This document shows, piece by piece, positions 35,771 through 46,947 of a stretch of DNA of 64,000 bases. Numbering within the stretch: position 1 is the stretch's first letter; every line of letters starts with the position of its first letter. Origin of the DNA: Adiantum capillus-veneris. Taxonomy: Eukaryota; Streptophyta; Polypodiopsida; Polypodiales; Pteridaceae. Under the pieces are notes generated by a model. The model did no database searches and had not been told where the DNA came from. It saw only the letters and a program-made list of their open reading frames with translations. A program made the position numbers and the translations under genes. Location: positions 64,236,620 to 64,300,619 of the forward strand of contig CM043956.1 in assembly GCA_014529385.2 (NCBI GenBank), in the 5' to 3' direction.

Positions 35771-36308
35771 CATAGAATTGACATAAACAAGCTTGTAAGA
35801 GTGTGTAAGAGAATTGTAAGAGATGGAGACTTGATTAGAGAGTACACAACAAATAGAACATAGCATAAGAGAGTAGAGAAGAGAATCTGCAAGAGAAAGG
35901 CCTAAATCTAGCCCCAAACTCCATGGCACCTCTCTTGTGGAGTTGGTATTTAATATATTATTTGTGAGTTTAAAGTGCCAAAAATTGAGGCCTCTCTTTT
36001 TACAACCACTTCACTTTGTAAATGAGTGAAGCTCATTAGTTCTTGCATGACCCATAAGGGGAGTTCCCACTACAATTATTTACAGAGCCATAGTGGCTTA
36101 TTGAAATGAAATTCTTAAATAATGTGCGAATATAAAATGGCCAAGAGTAATTGCTGGCGCCTCTTCATCAACTCTCTGCATTCCACTCTACAAAATCATT
36201 ATCATCAACTCAATTATAAAACTAAATAGACAGCACATAATTAGCCATTACGTCAGCTATCCCAATTGCAGCTAACCACTACAACAGAGGGTGCCCAATC
36301 TCGTAACA
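35630..36308 (-). repeat. 3' LTR of gypsy G
   Basis: 679 bp, with an (AC)n tract at 35734-35767. The purine tract at 36309-36320 (TGGTGGGAGGGA on minus) follows immediately on the internal side. Confidence 0.92.
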
Positions 36309-36369
36309 TCCCTCCCACCAGGTATAGCAACTGTCCTCAGTTGCTCAAATAGAGAAATCAACTGGACCG

Positions 36370-37590
36370 TGAGTGATGGAAACTGTGGAGAAGGTCGGGG
36401 AAGTTGCGGAAAAACTTTTCAGGCATGCATTTGGCATCCTCTCTAGGGTGGCCCTTGAAATTCAAAAGGTAACGGTTATAAACCATGCCAGTGCGTGTAG
36501 TGGTGGTCTTGTGATCAACTATTTTGTCAGGGACAAGTTGCTCTTCTTGGTCTAAAAGTGAAGGTGGGTCTTCATAAATGTGGTGTGTAGGTAGGGGTTC
36601 TCTGAATGGTCGTAAAAAACTAATGTGAAATGCATTGTGAATGTGCCAATGTGCAGGTAGGTCTAAATGGAAAGAAACATCATTAATGACAGCTGAAATT
36701 TTAAATGGTCCATAAAAACGAGGAGCAAGCTTAACAAAGACATTTGTATCATCACTTTTGATCCTTCGTTTTCAATGGGAAGTGAAACATAATCACCTTC
36801 TTTAAATTGGTGTGCCTTGCGGTGCTTGTTAGCATGCTTAGTGTAAAGTTCTTGTGAGTGTTTAATAGAAAAATGCACACTTGCATAAATATCATGAAAG
36901 TTAGTAGTGAAATCATTAGCAGCAGGCACAACATTAGAAAGACGTGAAGCAGGAGTAGGAAGAGAGTGACCATATACAACTTCAAATGGAGATTTACCCG
37001 TGGCAGTGTGAGTGGTGTTGTTATAGGCAAATTGTAGAATATACAGGTAATCATCCCATTTCTTAGGTTGAGAAGAAACATAAGCCTTTAACAAATCAAT
37101 AAAAGTGCGGTTGGTGACTTTGGTTTGACCATTAGATTCATGATGAAATGCAGAAGTGAAGTCAAGTGTAGTGCCAAAATTTTCAAACACAGCAGTCCAA
37201 AAAGCACTACAGAATTTTGAATCTCGATCAGAAATAATCACTTTAGACAAACCATGATGTAGGAAAACAGTCTTAAGAAATAAAAGTGCAGCTTGATGTG
37301 CTGTGAGTGTTTTCTTACAAGGAATGAAATACGCTTGTTTAGAAAAACGATCAATAATAGTCTAAACCATGTCATGCTTGTGCAATGTGAGTGGAAAACC
37401 AGTAACAAAATCCATTGAAATTGTTCCCAAGGTCTTTCAGGAATGGGGAGAGGGTGTAAAAGTCCCAATTTCTTACCTGTTTTGCTGCTTTGATCTTTTG
37501 ACAAATCAAACAGGTGGAAACATATTGTTTAAAATCCATTCTCATCAAATGCTCTATGTCCAGCATAGGGTGGTTTGTGAAATTCTTCAA
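36370..37590 (-). pseudogene. Integrase of gypsy G with chromodomain-like tail
   Basis: Frames in order: a zinc-binding region with CLICQKIKAAKQ; MDFVTGFPLTLHKHDMV and a stop; KVIISDRDSKFCSAFWTAVF; HHESNGQTKVTNRTFIDLL, where Lys replaces the catalytic Glu of GQTE; AYNNTTHTATGKSPFEVVYG. In later frames the C-terminal part reads PFKISAVINDVSFHLDLP, then NRYLLNFKGHPREDAKCMPE, a weak chromodomain-like motif. Frame changes near 37240 and 36780. The enzyme would insert cDNA into chromatin; this copy is dead. Confidence 0.85.
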
Positions 37591-39277
37591 TAATTAACGC
37601 ACGGAAAGGTTTAGTCACACACAATTTTTGTTTGAAATAAAGGAAGTTTTGTTTAATAGTGTATTCGAGAAACGCGTGCATAAAATTGTCAAGCATATAC
37701 AACCATGTCGTTTTGAAGTCATCATCATGTACATAAGTGTCAGACATAGTGTCAAATGAAGCTCGCGTAATGGTTGATAGATGATTAAGTGAGGGTCTTC
37801 TACTCAAAGCATCAGCTACAACGTTTTCTTTACCAGGTTGGTATTGAATGTTGTGCTGAAAACTTTGAATAAAAGCGGCCCACTTAATATGTATATCATC
37901 TATTAAGGGCTGAGAAAGTAAATATTTGATACTTTGTTGATCAGTTTTTATGATCAAATCAGTACCCATTACATAGTGTTTCCAAATTTTCAATGCATGT
38001 ACCACAACAGTCAACTCTTTATCATAAGTACTGACCTTTGTTTTAGAAGGTTTGAATTTACGGCTTTCAAAAGAAAGTGGAAGGACTACACCGATACCTT
38101 TTCCACTAGCATCAGTGACTACCACAAAGAACGGTCTTTTAAAATCAGGCAATTGCAATACAGGTGCATTAGTCAAAGCATGTTTAAGTGCATTAAATGA
38201 GCTTTCTTGTAAATCAGTCCATTCATAAGGTGTGTTTTTCTTCAACAGGAGAGTCAAATATGTGACTTGTAAGCAAAATTACGAACAAATTTCCTGTAAT
38301 AGCTACAAAGACCGATGAAAGAACGTAGCTCATGCAAGTTTTTGGGTCTAGGCCATGACTGAATGGCTTCAATTTCCTTACCCGATACAATGTATCCCAA
38401 ATATTTAATTTTAGATTGAAAAAATGAACTCTTTTCAAGATTCAAATACAAGTGATTATGTGCAAGCAGATCAAATACACATGTTAAGTGCTCTTTTATG
38501 CTCTTTTTCAAATTTACTGAATACCAGAATGTCATCAAAAAATACAATCACAAAATCTTGATGGTCAATGAAAATTTGATTCATCATGTGTGTGAATGTG
38601 GCTGGTACATTTGTCAAACCAAATGGCATGACAAGGAATTCATAGTGTCCAGTTTGTGTTCTGAGAGTAGTTTTGTAGACATCATGTTCAAACATTTTGA
38701 CTTGGTGATACCCTGATTTAAGGCCAATTTTGCTAAAGATGTTTGCCCCTTTCAGTTTGTCTAATAGATTATCCACTCTAGGAATAGGAAACCTACTCTT
38801 AATGGTGATCTTGTTTAAAGCCCCGTAGTCGATACACATACAAAAGGTTCTATTTTTCTTCTTAACAAGAAGTATTGGAGCTCCGTATGGTGAACTACTA
38901 GGTCGGATTAGGCCTCGGTCAAGTAAATCAGTGATTTGAGTTTGTATCTCCCTGTGTGCGGTTGGATTTACACGAGGTGCTCTACAAGGAGGTTCACTAC
39001 CCGGTATAATGTCAATTTTTTGGTCTTCTGGGTGTGAAAGTGGAATTCTAGGTGGCAGATCATGCATGAAACAATCTTTAAATTGTGAGAGAAATACATC
39101 ATGTGTGGAGTTATGTGAAGTTTTAGTTTCAGCCGAAATTTGATTTATCAACACTAGATATGTTTTTCCCTGTTTTTGAATTGCTCTTTTGGCTTGAGTG
39201 TGAGAGAGGAGTGGAAATTTTTGATGTGCTAGTGTTGCTTGGATGGAGAAATTTTGATTATTATGAGTGAGAGACAT
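37529..39277 (-). pseudogene. Reverse transcriptase and RNase H of gypsy G
   Basis: RT frame (268 codons): DLLDRGLIRPSSSPYGAPIL, IDYGALNKITIKSRFPIP, GYHQVKMFEHDVYKTTLRT, YEFLVMPFGLTNVPATF and VIVFFDDILVFSKFEKEH, where YIDD is FFDD but both Asp are kept. The next frame has the thumb (LNLEKSSFFQSKIKYLGYIV). RNase H follows at 37529-38257: FFVVVTDASGKGIGVVL, STYDKELTVVVHALKIWKHY and VVADALSRRPSLN. Frame changes near 38480 and 38250. Confidence 0.92.
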
Positions 39278-39299
39278 CGTACGTGTTTTTATAATTAAT

Positions 39300-39620
39300 C
39301 AATGGGTGGCATTCACAAAATCATATCAAGACTATGCAATGCTGCTACCAGAAATGTTCGTGTTTGTGTAAATTCACTAAAGCAAACTTCAACAGTGACT
39401 TAGGTTTTACAATTAAAACATTAAATATTAAAAACAATTTTGACTTTGTGAGTTAATGAGATTTTAGAGAGAGAGTTGTTGTGCCAAGCGTGTAGAAATG
39501 AAATCATGGCTACTATCATCATCTAACAGAATGGTGACACTTTCACCCTTAACAGTGTCTTGCACTTTTACAAAGTGTGAGGAGTTATAAGAGTACCTGA
39601 AGATGGCTTGTCATCGTTAT
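39300..39620 (-). pseudogene. Retropepsin of gypsy G
   Basis: A minus-strand frame reads YSYNSSHFVKVQDTVKG, ESVTILLDDDSSHDFISTRL. The active-site DSGS is DDDSS. Further along VAALHSLDMIL matches the DMILG motif, with a stop after it. Confidence 0.65.
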
Positions 39621-40542
39621 CATAATCAGGATCATATCCCTCACCGTAGTTAGCTTCCACTTCATTGCCGTCGGGAGTAGCATCTTCAATGAGATTAAGA
39701 GTAGCTCCGTTGGGGCGGTTATTGTTGGAGGGTTTTTTACTTGAATTTCTATTGACTCCATTGGAATGGCCATTGGATTGACCATTGCCCTTAGCAGGAC
39801 CATTTGAGCACTTCTCTGCATAGTGACCATACTAAAAACATTTAAAACACTTCACCTTTTTGTTACCATTAGCATTTGGAGTAGGATGTTGGTTGAAAGA
39901 ATTTTGGTTGACTCGTTGCTGCGTGTTGTTGTTGTTGCTTGTATGAGGTTGAGTAGTTGTAGGAGAATTGTCAAATCTGCCTCTCTTGAAAAAGATACGG
40001 CTTTGGTATTTGTTTCTGTCAAAGTTAGTAGAGAAGGGAGGTCTCTTGTTACGGTTAGTGTTAGCAGTTTGATCAGTGTGAAAGGGTTGTCCACCTTTTT
40101 TCTTTTCTGCTTTGAGAGCCAAATTAATAGCCTTTGACAGAGAATCTGGTTCGAACATATCTATCTCAACACCAATTTGTAGTGCCAAGCCTGATATGTA
40201 TTTACACTTCAATTTCCTGTGATTAACATGCTCAATATCTTGCAATTGAATCAAACAATTCCAAAAATGGTCAGTGTAACCCTGTACATCTTCATTTCGA
40301 CCCTGTCAAATTAAATCCCATTGTCGTCCTGCTTTAGCTTTGTACTGTGTGGGCAAAAATTTGGGTAAAAGCACTTTTTTAAATGCATGTCAGGTACGTG
40401 GTCTTTTCCCATGCTGTTTGGTGGCGTTCCACCACAATGCAGCGCTGTTAGTGAGATGATTTGATGCACATTTTATCATTTCACGCTCGGGGAAGTCTTC
40501 ATCCCATGAAAGTAGTCATCTAGCTGACTAATTTATGCTAGA
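39620..40542 (-). pseudogene. gag (capsid and nucleocapsid) of gypsy G
   Basis: From the H insertion site the frame reads ISQLDDYF-like residues, WDEDFPEREMIKCASNHLTN and SAALWWNATKQHGKRPRT, a stop, KVLLPKFLPTQYKAKAG, then IQLQDIEHVNHRKLKCKYIS and SLSKAINLALKAEKKKGG, an Asn/Gln-rich tail, and the knuckle CFKCF-stop-YGHYAEKC. Several stops. The N-terminal part lies on the other side of H at 43565-43771. Confidence 0.82.
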
Positions 40543-40547
40543 ACCGT

Positions 40548-41691
40548 TGTGAGCGGGATGGAAACAAACACAACGCCTCTATAATGACCCGACACACACT
40601 CTTGGGATGATACACACACACATTATGGGGCACCACTCGGCTTACACAACCAGCCTGGCCGAGACAGGAAACACACAGACGGAGTGAGAAGAGAGAGATT
40701 TCCCACTTGCCCACTCAACACTCACACATACACACTCACACACACACTCTCAATTCAGCTCAAAGGAGGCAAATTTTTGTTGTTTAGACTCAATGAAGCT
40801 CAGCCCAACACCAATGGGGCAAATAGTTTACACAGTATTGAGGAAATACACCAGATACAACCACAAAGTTAAGCAGAGGCTTCACTCACCAGAGAAGATT
40901 ACACAGAAAAACAACAAAAAAATTGTGAGGAATTTGGCAAAATGGACAGCGCCATTGCGTCCGGAACGGCCCAAAACCCCAGTCTACAATGTCAAAGTGC
41001 TCAAATACGACCTCGGATGAGCAGTTTACGGCCAAAACAGGCTCCAAAAACCCCAAAAACACACCTGCGGCTGTTTCTCCTCTCTTCTCCACGTTTTTTT
41101 CTGGTCTTCTCTCAGTTTTTTCAGTTCCCACACTTAGCTTTATTAGTTGGGCACTCGTGGCCTTTTAGATGACCTCAAACGGACCCCGAACAGGCCAAAA
41201 ACTGACCTCGCAGTGCATAGCTGTCACCTTTTTTGCATCATCCGCACACCTGGCACTCAGTTTTTCCAAATAATGCATCCCGCAACCACGTGAAGTGGCC
41301 CCAAAAAGTGGTCCTCATGATGACCTTTCTGCATAAGTATCACAAGAAAACACCCACGTCGTGTCCATACTTCTCCGCGTGCAAGTATTGACCCCGTTCG
41401 ACCTCCTGACGCCACTCGATGCCATCTGATGCACCTGCTTACCTCATGTCGTCGGCCCGCGGATAGCTTCCTCGAGAAGTTTTACGCGCTACCAACTGCT
41501 TCTTATTGTAGAAAAAACACAGTGGTACTGGTAATAGTGAAAATCGATGCACTATGTACACCCTGTCCTACCTGTACACATGTGGGTCCCACGTAACCAC
41601 CTGGCTCTGAAAAATGGGCAATTCTTTATTTGATGCACCATGCATGTATATGTACATATGCGCAATCCCTTGCTCCAAAAAACTCCTGACA
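40548..41691 (-). repeat. 3' LTR of element H, full length
   Basis: 1144 bp; its inner 590 bp (41102-41691) match 42971-43560. A weakly purine-rich stretch on the minus strand (near 41700) lies beside it. Confidence 0.75.
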
Positions 41692-41719
41692 TAATTTGCC
41701 TATCCCCTAGCCTGCTAGA

Positions 41720-43000
41720 TCATTCATGATCAGCAGCAGCAAAGAGAGATATGAGACTCGCCGCATCACAGGTCTCCTCATCCCTCACCAACATTGCTTG
41801 ATCCACAGATAGCTCATCTTGCTCCACCATCATCAATCTAGCATGATACAATTTAAGACGCAATCCATTTACCCTTGACTTATGTAGAACACCATCCAGG
41901 TTAGCTAGCTGATATGTGCCATTTGGAAAACACTCCACTACCTTGAAAGGGCCTTCCCACTTAATTTGAAACTTCTTTTGGAAGGTGTTGTCCAACTTAC
42001 TGTTGTAGCGCAAAACCAAGTCATGTTTCTTGATACCCTTACTTTTGACCTTTTCATTTATCTTTGCCAAAGCTTTATCCTGCATCTGCCCATAATGCTC
42101 CAATGCGCTCATCCTATCCAACTGGACCTCTTGTAACTGCAAGAGCCTCTCTTTGAATGCATCACTAGGTGGCCCAAGCAACTTCTCTAACATCTTGACC
42201 GCAGGCAACTCTACCTCCACAGGCAATAGTGCTTCCTTTCCATACACCAAATGAAATGGAGTAAACCCTGTACCTGTCTTCACCGAAGTACGGTAAGCCC
42301 ATAATGCACTAGGCAATTCCAAATCCCAATTCTTTCCTTGGTGCTCTGTCACTTTAGAAAGAATTTGTACCAACTCACCATTGAATCTTTCATTTAAGCC
42401 ATTACACTGCGGGTAATAAGGAGTGGTATGCTGGTGCCTAATCTTCATCTTTGTGCATAAGAAGTCTAGCAGTTTAGCTCTCAATTTGTACCTGTATGCT
42501 CTACACACAAAGCCATACTTCTTAGACTTCTGAATCTCCTTTGGAATGATTCCTGTTAGCAAAAACTCCTCTTCTTGAGCCAAACTTTCCCGGCCATGAT
42601 AAAGAGGTAAAGTGGTCCTCAACACAAATAGCTCCCCAATCATGCCTTGAGCTGCTTCATGTGCCTCTCCATTTAGAGCACGTTCAATGTGTCTGATGAT
42701 CCATGCTTTGAACTTTTTTAACAGGCCTTTAATTCTGAAGCACATTTCCTTCAATGAGGTGTTCTTGCTCTTCCACACACCCAGCACTTGCTTCACCACT
42801 AACAAGGCATCACCTTTTATGCTCAACCTTCGAACCCCATGCTTCAAACAAATGTGTAATCCGGCTTCCAGAGTAGCATATGCAGCCTCATTGTTACTAT
42901 GAGCATCCAATTTGAACCCTCTCTTGCATACTAGCTTCCCCTCTGGATCATAAAGTGCTATATCCTTTTCTGGTCTTCTCTCAGTTTTTTCAGTTCCCAC
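41720..43000 (-). CDS. 426-codon ORF: archaeal-like RNase H joined to integrase end (element H)
   Basis: Unbroken. The first 13 codons come from the truncated LTR. Then IALYDPEGKLVCKRGFKLDA, NNEAAYATLEAGLHICLKHG, IKGDALLVVKQVLG and RALNGEAHEAA form an RNase H of the type found as an extra domain in Tat/Ogre elements (known). It passes directly into the last part of an integrase: IRHQHTTPYYPQCNGLNERF with catalytic Glu, TGFTPFHLVYGKEALLPVEV, and a C-terminal FQIKWEGPFKVVECFPNGTY. The zinc domain and the first two catalytic Asp of integrase are absent, so no integration activity is expected. The open frame reflects youth or luck, not proven function. Confidence 0.8.
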   Translation of the reverse strand: MGTEKTERRPEKDIALYDPEGKLVCKRGFKLDAHSNNEAAYATLEAGLHICLKHGVRRLSIKGDALLVVKQVLGVWKSKNTSLKEMCFRIKGLLKKFKAWIIRHIERALNGEAHEAAQGMIGELFVLRTTLPLYHGRESLAQEEEFLLTGIIPKEIQKSKKYGFVCRAYRYKLRAKLLDFLCTKMKIRHQHTTPYYPQCNGLNERFNGELVQILSKVTEHQGKNWDLELPSALWAYRTSVKTGTGFTPFHLVYGKEALLPVEVELPAVKMLEKLLGPPSDAFKERLLQLQEVQLDRMSALEHYGQMQDKALAKINEKVKSKGIKKHDLVLRYNSKLDNTFQKKFQIKWEGPFKVVECFPNGTYQLANLDGVLHKSRVNGLRLKLYHARLMMVEQDELSVDQAMLVRDEETCDAASLISLFAAADHE

Positions 43001-43560
43001 ACTTAGATTTATTAGTTGGGCACCCGTGGCCTTTTAGATGACCTCAAACGGACCCCGAACATGCCAAAAACTGACCTCGGAGTGCATAGTTGTCACCTTT
43101 TTTGCATCATCCGCACACCTGGCACTCAATTTTTCCAAATAATGCATCCCGCAACCACGTGAAGTGGCCCCAAAAAGTGGTCCTCATGATGACCTTTCTG
43201 CATAAGTATCACAAGAAAACACCCACTTCGTGTCCATACTTCTCCGCGTGCAAGTATTGACCCCGTTCGACCTCCTGACGCCACTCGATGCCATCTGACG
43301 CACCTGCTTACCTCATGTCGTCGGCCCGCGGATAGCTTCCTCGAGAAGTTTTACGTGCTACCAACTCCTCCTTATTGTAGAAAAAACAAAGTGGTACTGG
43401 TAATAGTGAAAATCGATGCACTATGTACACCCTGTCCTACCTGTACACATGTGGGCCCCACGTTACCACCTGGCTCTGAAAAATGGACAATTCTTTATTT
43501 GATGCACCATGCATGTATATGTACATATGCGCAATCCCTTGCTCCAAAAAACTCTTGACA
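42971..43560 (-). repeat. 5' LTR of element H, truncated
   Basis: 590 bp equivalent to 41102-41691 of the full LTR. About 16 differences by eye. The 3' half of the LTR and the primer site are deleted. Confidence 0.8.
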
Positions 43561-43564
43561 CCGT

Positions 43565-43771
43565 GCTAGCATCTTTAGTGCCATCAAAATCCTTGAAAGT
43601 GAAGGCTTTTTTGCTAATTTTGTTTTTCTTGGGTGCCTGTGTAGATTCGGTGCTTGCAAAATGCAATATTTTATCTTCAAGTTCTTGCCTTAGCATGCGT
43701 TCATATGCGAGAGATTGTTGCAGATTTAGAAGTTGTTCAGCAATCGTGGGTGCCTGAGGAAGATGTGCCAT
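43565..43771 (-). pseudogene. gag N-terminus of gypsy G
   Basis: Starts with ATG at 43771 (MAHLPQAPTIAEQLLNLQQS), a helical LAYERMLRQELEDKIL stretch, then SKKAFTFKDFDGTKDASTV, where element H cuts in. The frame continues at 40542. Confidence 0.78.
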
Positions 43772-45327
43772 GATTGTGTGCTTTTTATATTTTTATTTTT
43801 ATTTTCATTTTTTTCTTTTCTTTTTGTTTTTTCTAAAGAAAAAAATTATAGATAATAATGTTCAAAAGGGCTATTTGATGATATTTACAGATGCAATATG
43901 CGGAATAAAAGAGTAAAATAAGTAACAAAAATAAAATGAACTTAGCTGAGGAATTGTGGTGGCGTCCAATCCGGAATGGCGATGCGCTAGGAAATTGCCA
44001 GAAAAGTGAACGGTCCAACGGTGCGTCTGCGAGTCGGTCAAATTTTGTAGCGTCCGATCTCCCGTATCTCCAAAATTAATGGTAATACAATTGGCAATTT
44101 TACGTTATGGTCACTGCCCTATCCGCTCCCTGCTGTCGTAGAGGCTAGTTATTGATTATGCGTGGCCTTTGATCACCACCTGCTTCAATCTCTGGATGTG
44201 ATTCTTGGAAGACTGTGAAATAAAGCGATTAAAAATAACCGGTCGTAATTAAGGGTGACTGGGCGATATCAAGTGTTGCGGAAGGGCAATCGAAAAATTT
44301 ATAAATAGAAATATCTTCATCTTCTGCTGGTTGTTTTGAACCTTCGACGGCCGACCGGTGGGGGAGGTATGATTGCCCGCTTTGAGGTTATAAGGGGGTT
44401 AAAGTTAAGGTGACTGCAGTGGGCAGCCAAGGTAGCAAGGTAAAGCCTTTGGAGGTTAAATTTAAGATGGAATTGGAGACTGCAGTGGGCGGCCAATTTG
44501 CATGAGGTGAGTCACTTTTAACCATAAAGTGTGAACAAATTAATGGGCAGCGCTGCAGACAGTGAGGACGACAGCGTGCCTTGCTTTTGGCTAGCTCACG
44601 GCCTGCAGAGGTCATCTCGACTCGTGAGGAAGAAGAGAAAAGTGTTCACCATCCTAGGGCGACCAGCTTGCGAGCGAGACTGCAGAATTTGATGATGGTC
44701 GGCACAGGTGGTTGTTCTGCAGCAAGGGTTAGCTCCCACACAATCTTCATGCAAGATGCAGTTCCCACAGGATCTCTCCTTCTTCTTTCTCTTTATTTAC
44801 ACCTCCCGACACAGTTTCCCCATGTCAAGCCAAATTACTGACATGATTTAACTCCTCAAGATGCAACCTCTTTTCAATTCCTTCTTTGAAAACCCTTGCA
44901 ATTTGTCGTAGCTTGCAAAGTTGATGTCATAGATCTCTTTTTGAGACTGACCTAGATTGCCAATTCTTTTTGAAACCAAGACCCTTCCGAATCTTCAAGC
45001 TTTTCTGCTTTCTTCAACTCTTGCTCTCTTTCTCGCCTTCACAATCCGCACTTATTAGGCATTAAATTTAAAATTTGAGACTTGACATATAGTATCGGAA
45101 CCGTCATGAAGCCGAAACTCGAAATTGATTGCCGATTAGTGGCCGATTCGCCGCCAATTAATGACCAAGCATAATTTGTTTCGCAATTTCGACCGATGAA
45201 ATATTGAATTTCCACGGATCCTTGAATCTTTGAATTGTAATTTCGATGAATTGCAATTCGAAGATTGTCGATTCGAGGAACTCCTTCTTGAAATTGAAAT
45301 CTAATGCCGATTAAATCGAACTTGTTT
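43772..45327 (-). other. Leader of gypsy G between primer site and gag
   Basis: About 1.5 kb without recognised coding. A short direct repeat around GACTGCAGTGGGC(A/G)GCCAA occurs near 44413 and 44480. Scattered short ORFs lack motifs. Confidence 0.55.
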
Positions 45328-45339
45328 GCTCTGATACCA
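45328..45339 (-). other. Primer binding site of gypsy G (initiator tRNA-Met)
   Basis: TGGTATCAGAGC on the minus strand, one base from the 5' LTR. Confidence 0.93.
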
Positions 45340-45340
45340 C

Positions 45341-45461
45341 TGTTGGGAGAAGAGATGGGGAGACCGATCGCTTAAATTGTTCAACACATGCTCACAAACA
45401 TCACCATCAACTTGCCCACCTCTTTTCCCAATTTCCAAGCACACACACACACCTAGACTAT

Positions 45462-45509
<48 letters not shown>

Positions 45510-46039
45510 GAACATAGAATTGACATAGACAAGCTTGTAAGAGTGTGTAAGAGATGGAGACTTGATTAGAGTACACATCAAATAGAACATAGCATAAGAG
45601 AGTAGAGAAGAGAATCTGCAAGAGAAAGGCCTAAATCTAGCCCCAAACTCCACGACACCTCTCTTGTGGAGTTGGTATTTAATATATTATTTGTGAGTTT
45701 AAGGTGCCAAAAATTGAGGCCCCTCTTCTTACAACCACTTTACTTTTGTAAATGAATGAAGCTCATTAGTTCTTGCATGACCCATAAGGGGAGTTCCCAC
45801 TACAATTATTTACAGAGCCATAGTGGCTTATTGAAATGAAATTCTAAAATACTGTGCGAATATAAAATGGCCGAGAGTAATTGCCGGCGTCTCTTCATCA
45901 ACTCCCCGCATTCCACTCTACAAAATCATCATCATCAAGTCAATAAGAAAAATAAATAGACAGCACATAATTAACCATTACGCCAGCTATCCCAATTGCA
46001 GCTAACCACTACAACAGGAGGGTGCCCAGTCTCATAACA
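45341..46039 (-). repeat. 5' LTR of gypsy G
   Basis: 699 bp; the (AC)n tract at 45463-45507 is longer than in the left LTR, which accounts for part of the length difference. Confidence 0.92.
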
Positions 46040-46421
46040 GAAAGTGACGAGTAATGGTGTGCTTCACAGACAACGCAGTCAATGCATGAGCCTGCACATC
46101 CGTTACATCCCAACGAGCTTGTTCTGCTGTATGTAAAACAACTCTAATAGCAGCAATCCTTGCAGCAAGACCTGCAACATCCTCAACATCACCTACATTC
46201 TCAAAACTAGGACGTACATCAATGCCTTGCACAATATTCCAGACGCCCTTTGACACAAGGACATGTTGCATCATATAAGCCCACATAGGGTAATTATCCC
46301 CATCCAATCTATCCTCAACAGCAAACATCTTGAACACATCTATGTTGTTGTCAGCCATGGAAAATGCTGCACCTGATGTGAAAACTGCTCGAAAAGAGGA
46401 GAAATGAAGCGGGAACAACAC
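46040..46421 (-). pseudogene. gag N-terminus of copia F
   Basis: Reads MADNNIDVFKMFAVEDRL from an internal ATG near 46359, then DGDNYPMWAYMMQHVLVSKG and VWNIVQGIDV, the standard copia gag start. It ends TALSVKHTIT at the insertion of G and resumes at 35629 with HICSTKSAKHAWD. Confidence 0.9.
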
Positions 46422-46706
46422 GTGCTATATAGCACAAACAATAGAAGACTGTAAGGCACCTATAATGCAAAAAATGGCATTGACAAAAATTTTGCACAAA
46501 ATGACAAAATTGCCTATGCAGTTCTGCTTGTAGTGAAAACGGACGCCGCAATGAGCCCGAGTAAGAAATCTGCGCAGAGTAACCTGTACGAGCTCTCCCA
46601 AAATATTTGTCGACCTGCGAACGCTCGCCAAACCTCCCTAAAGTCGGAGAAAGTGAGCAGGCGTGTGCTGGAGCAGCTGGCGACTAAGCCCGGGAGGACG
46701 CAACCT

Positions 46707-46718
46707 GCTCTGATACCA
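46707..46718 (-). other. Primer binding site of copia F (initiator tRNA-Met)
   Basis: TGGTATCAGAGC on the minus strand, two bases from the 5' LTR. Confidence 0.94.
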
Positions 46719-46720
46719 AT

Positions 46721-46947
46721 TGTTGGAATTAGGGTTGCAAGGGAACACACACAGCTTGGAGAAGACGAAGGAAGCTCAATGCATACAACTGAGAGTGTAT
46801 TATTTAGTGTGAAATGGAAAGATAGATAGCCCTAGAGTGATGGGCGTATATACAATGCACCAAGGGAAAAACCTCCTAAAGAGGGAAAAAATGCCTCGGC
46901 AGTCCTAGTGTGTTTGCACACATCACTACCACATGTATATGGTAACA
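46721..46947 (-). repeat. 5' LTR of copia F
   Basis: 227 bp, followed by the target duplication TAAGA at 46948-46952. Confidence 0.93.

Larger units (their letters stand above)
40548..43560 (-). mobile_element. Element H: small Tat-like gypsy element with deleted middle
   Basis: Left LTR 40548-41691 (1144 bp); right LTR only 42971-43560 (590 bp), about 97% alike where both exist. Ends are TGTGAG...CTGACA. CCGT (40544-40547 and 43561-43564) is a short target duplication, and joining the flanks restores an open gag frame of G (DASTVLA before ISQLDDYF). In minus sense the 5' LTR is cut at 42971 and joined directly to RNase H coding, so primer site, gag, protease and RT are gone. What remains is a second-type RNase H and an integrase end. 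Confidence 0.8.
35630..46039 (-). mobile_element. Ty3/gypsy element G, split by element H
   Basis: LTRs at 35630-36308 and 45341-46039 start TGTTGGGAGAAGAGATGG and end CTCGTAACA/CTCATAACA, about 95% alike by eye outside an AC microsatellite. The minus-strand primer site TGGTATCAGAGC adjoins the right LTR and the purine tract TGGTGGGAGGGA the left LTR. The order gag, protease, RT, RNase H, integrase is that of gypsy. It interrupts the gag of copia F. The expected 5-bp target duplication is imperfect (AAATG left, GAAAG right). Confidence 0.93.
31403..46947 (-). mobile_element. Ty1/copia element F, split by gypsy element G
   Basis: LTRs of 227 bp at 31403-31629 and 46721-46947 start TGTTGGAATTAGGG and end TATGGTAACA, about 91% alike by eye. 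TAAGA flanks both ends (31398-31402, 46948-46952). A tRNA-Met primer site adjoins the right LTR. Copia domain order is complete on the minus strand once G (35630-46039) is removed, which leaves an element of about 5.1 kb. Lower LTR identity than in D, and more stops, show that F is older. Confidence 0.95.

Noticed and set aside
35392-35929. ORF joining a Cys-Val run to copia gag
   Set aside because: The N-terminal part is LTR of gypsy G read through its AC tract; only the part left of 35630 is gag of F.
44388-44841. Short ORFs in the leader of gypsy G
   Set aside because: No similarity to known gag or other motifs, and the position between primer site and gag is normally untranslated.
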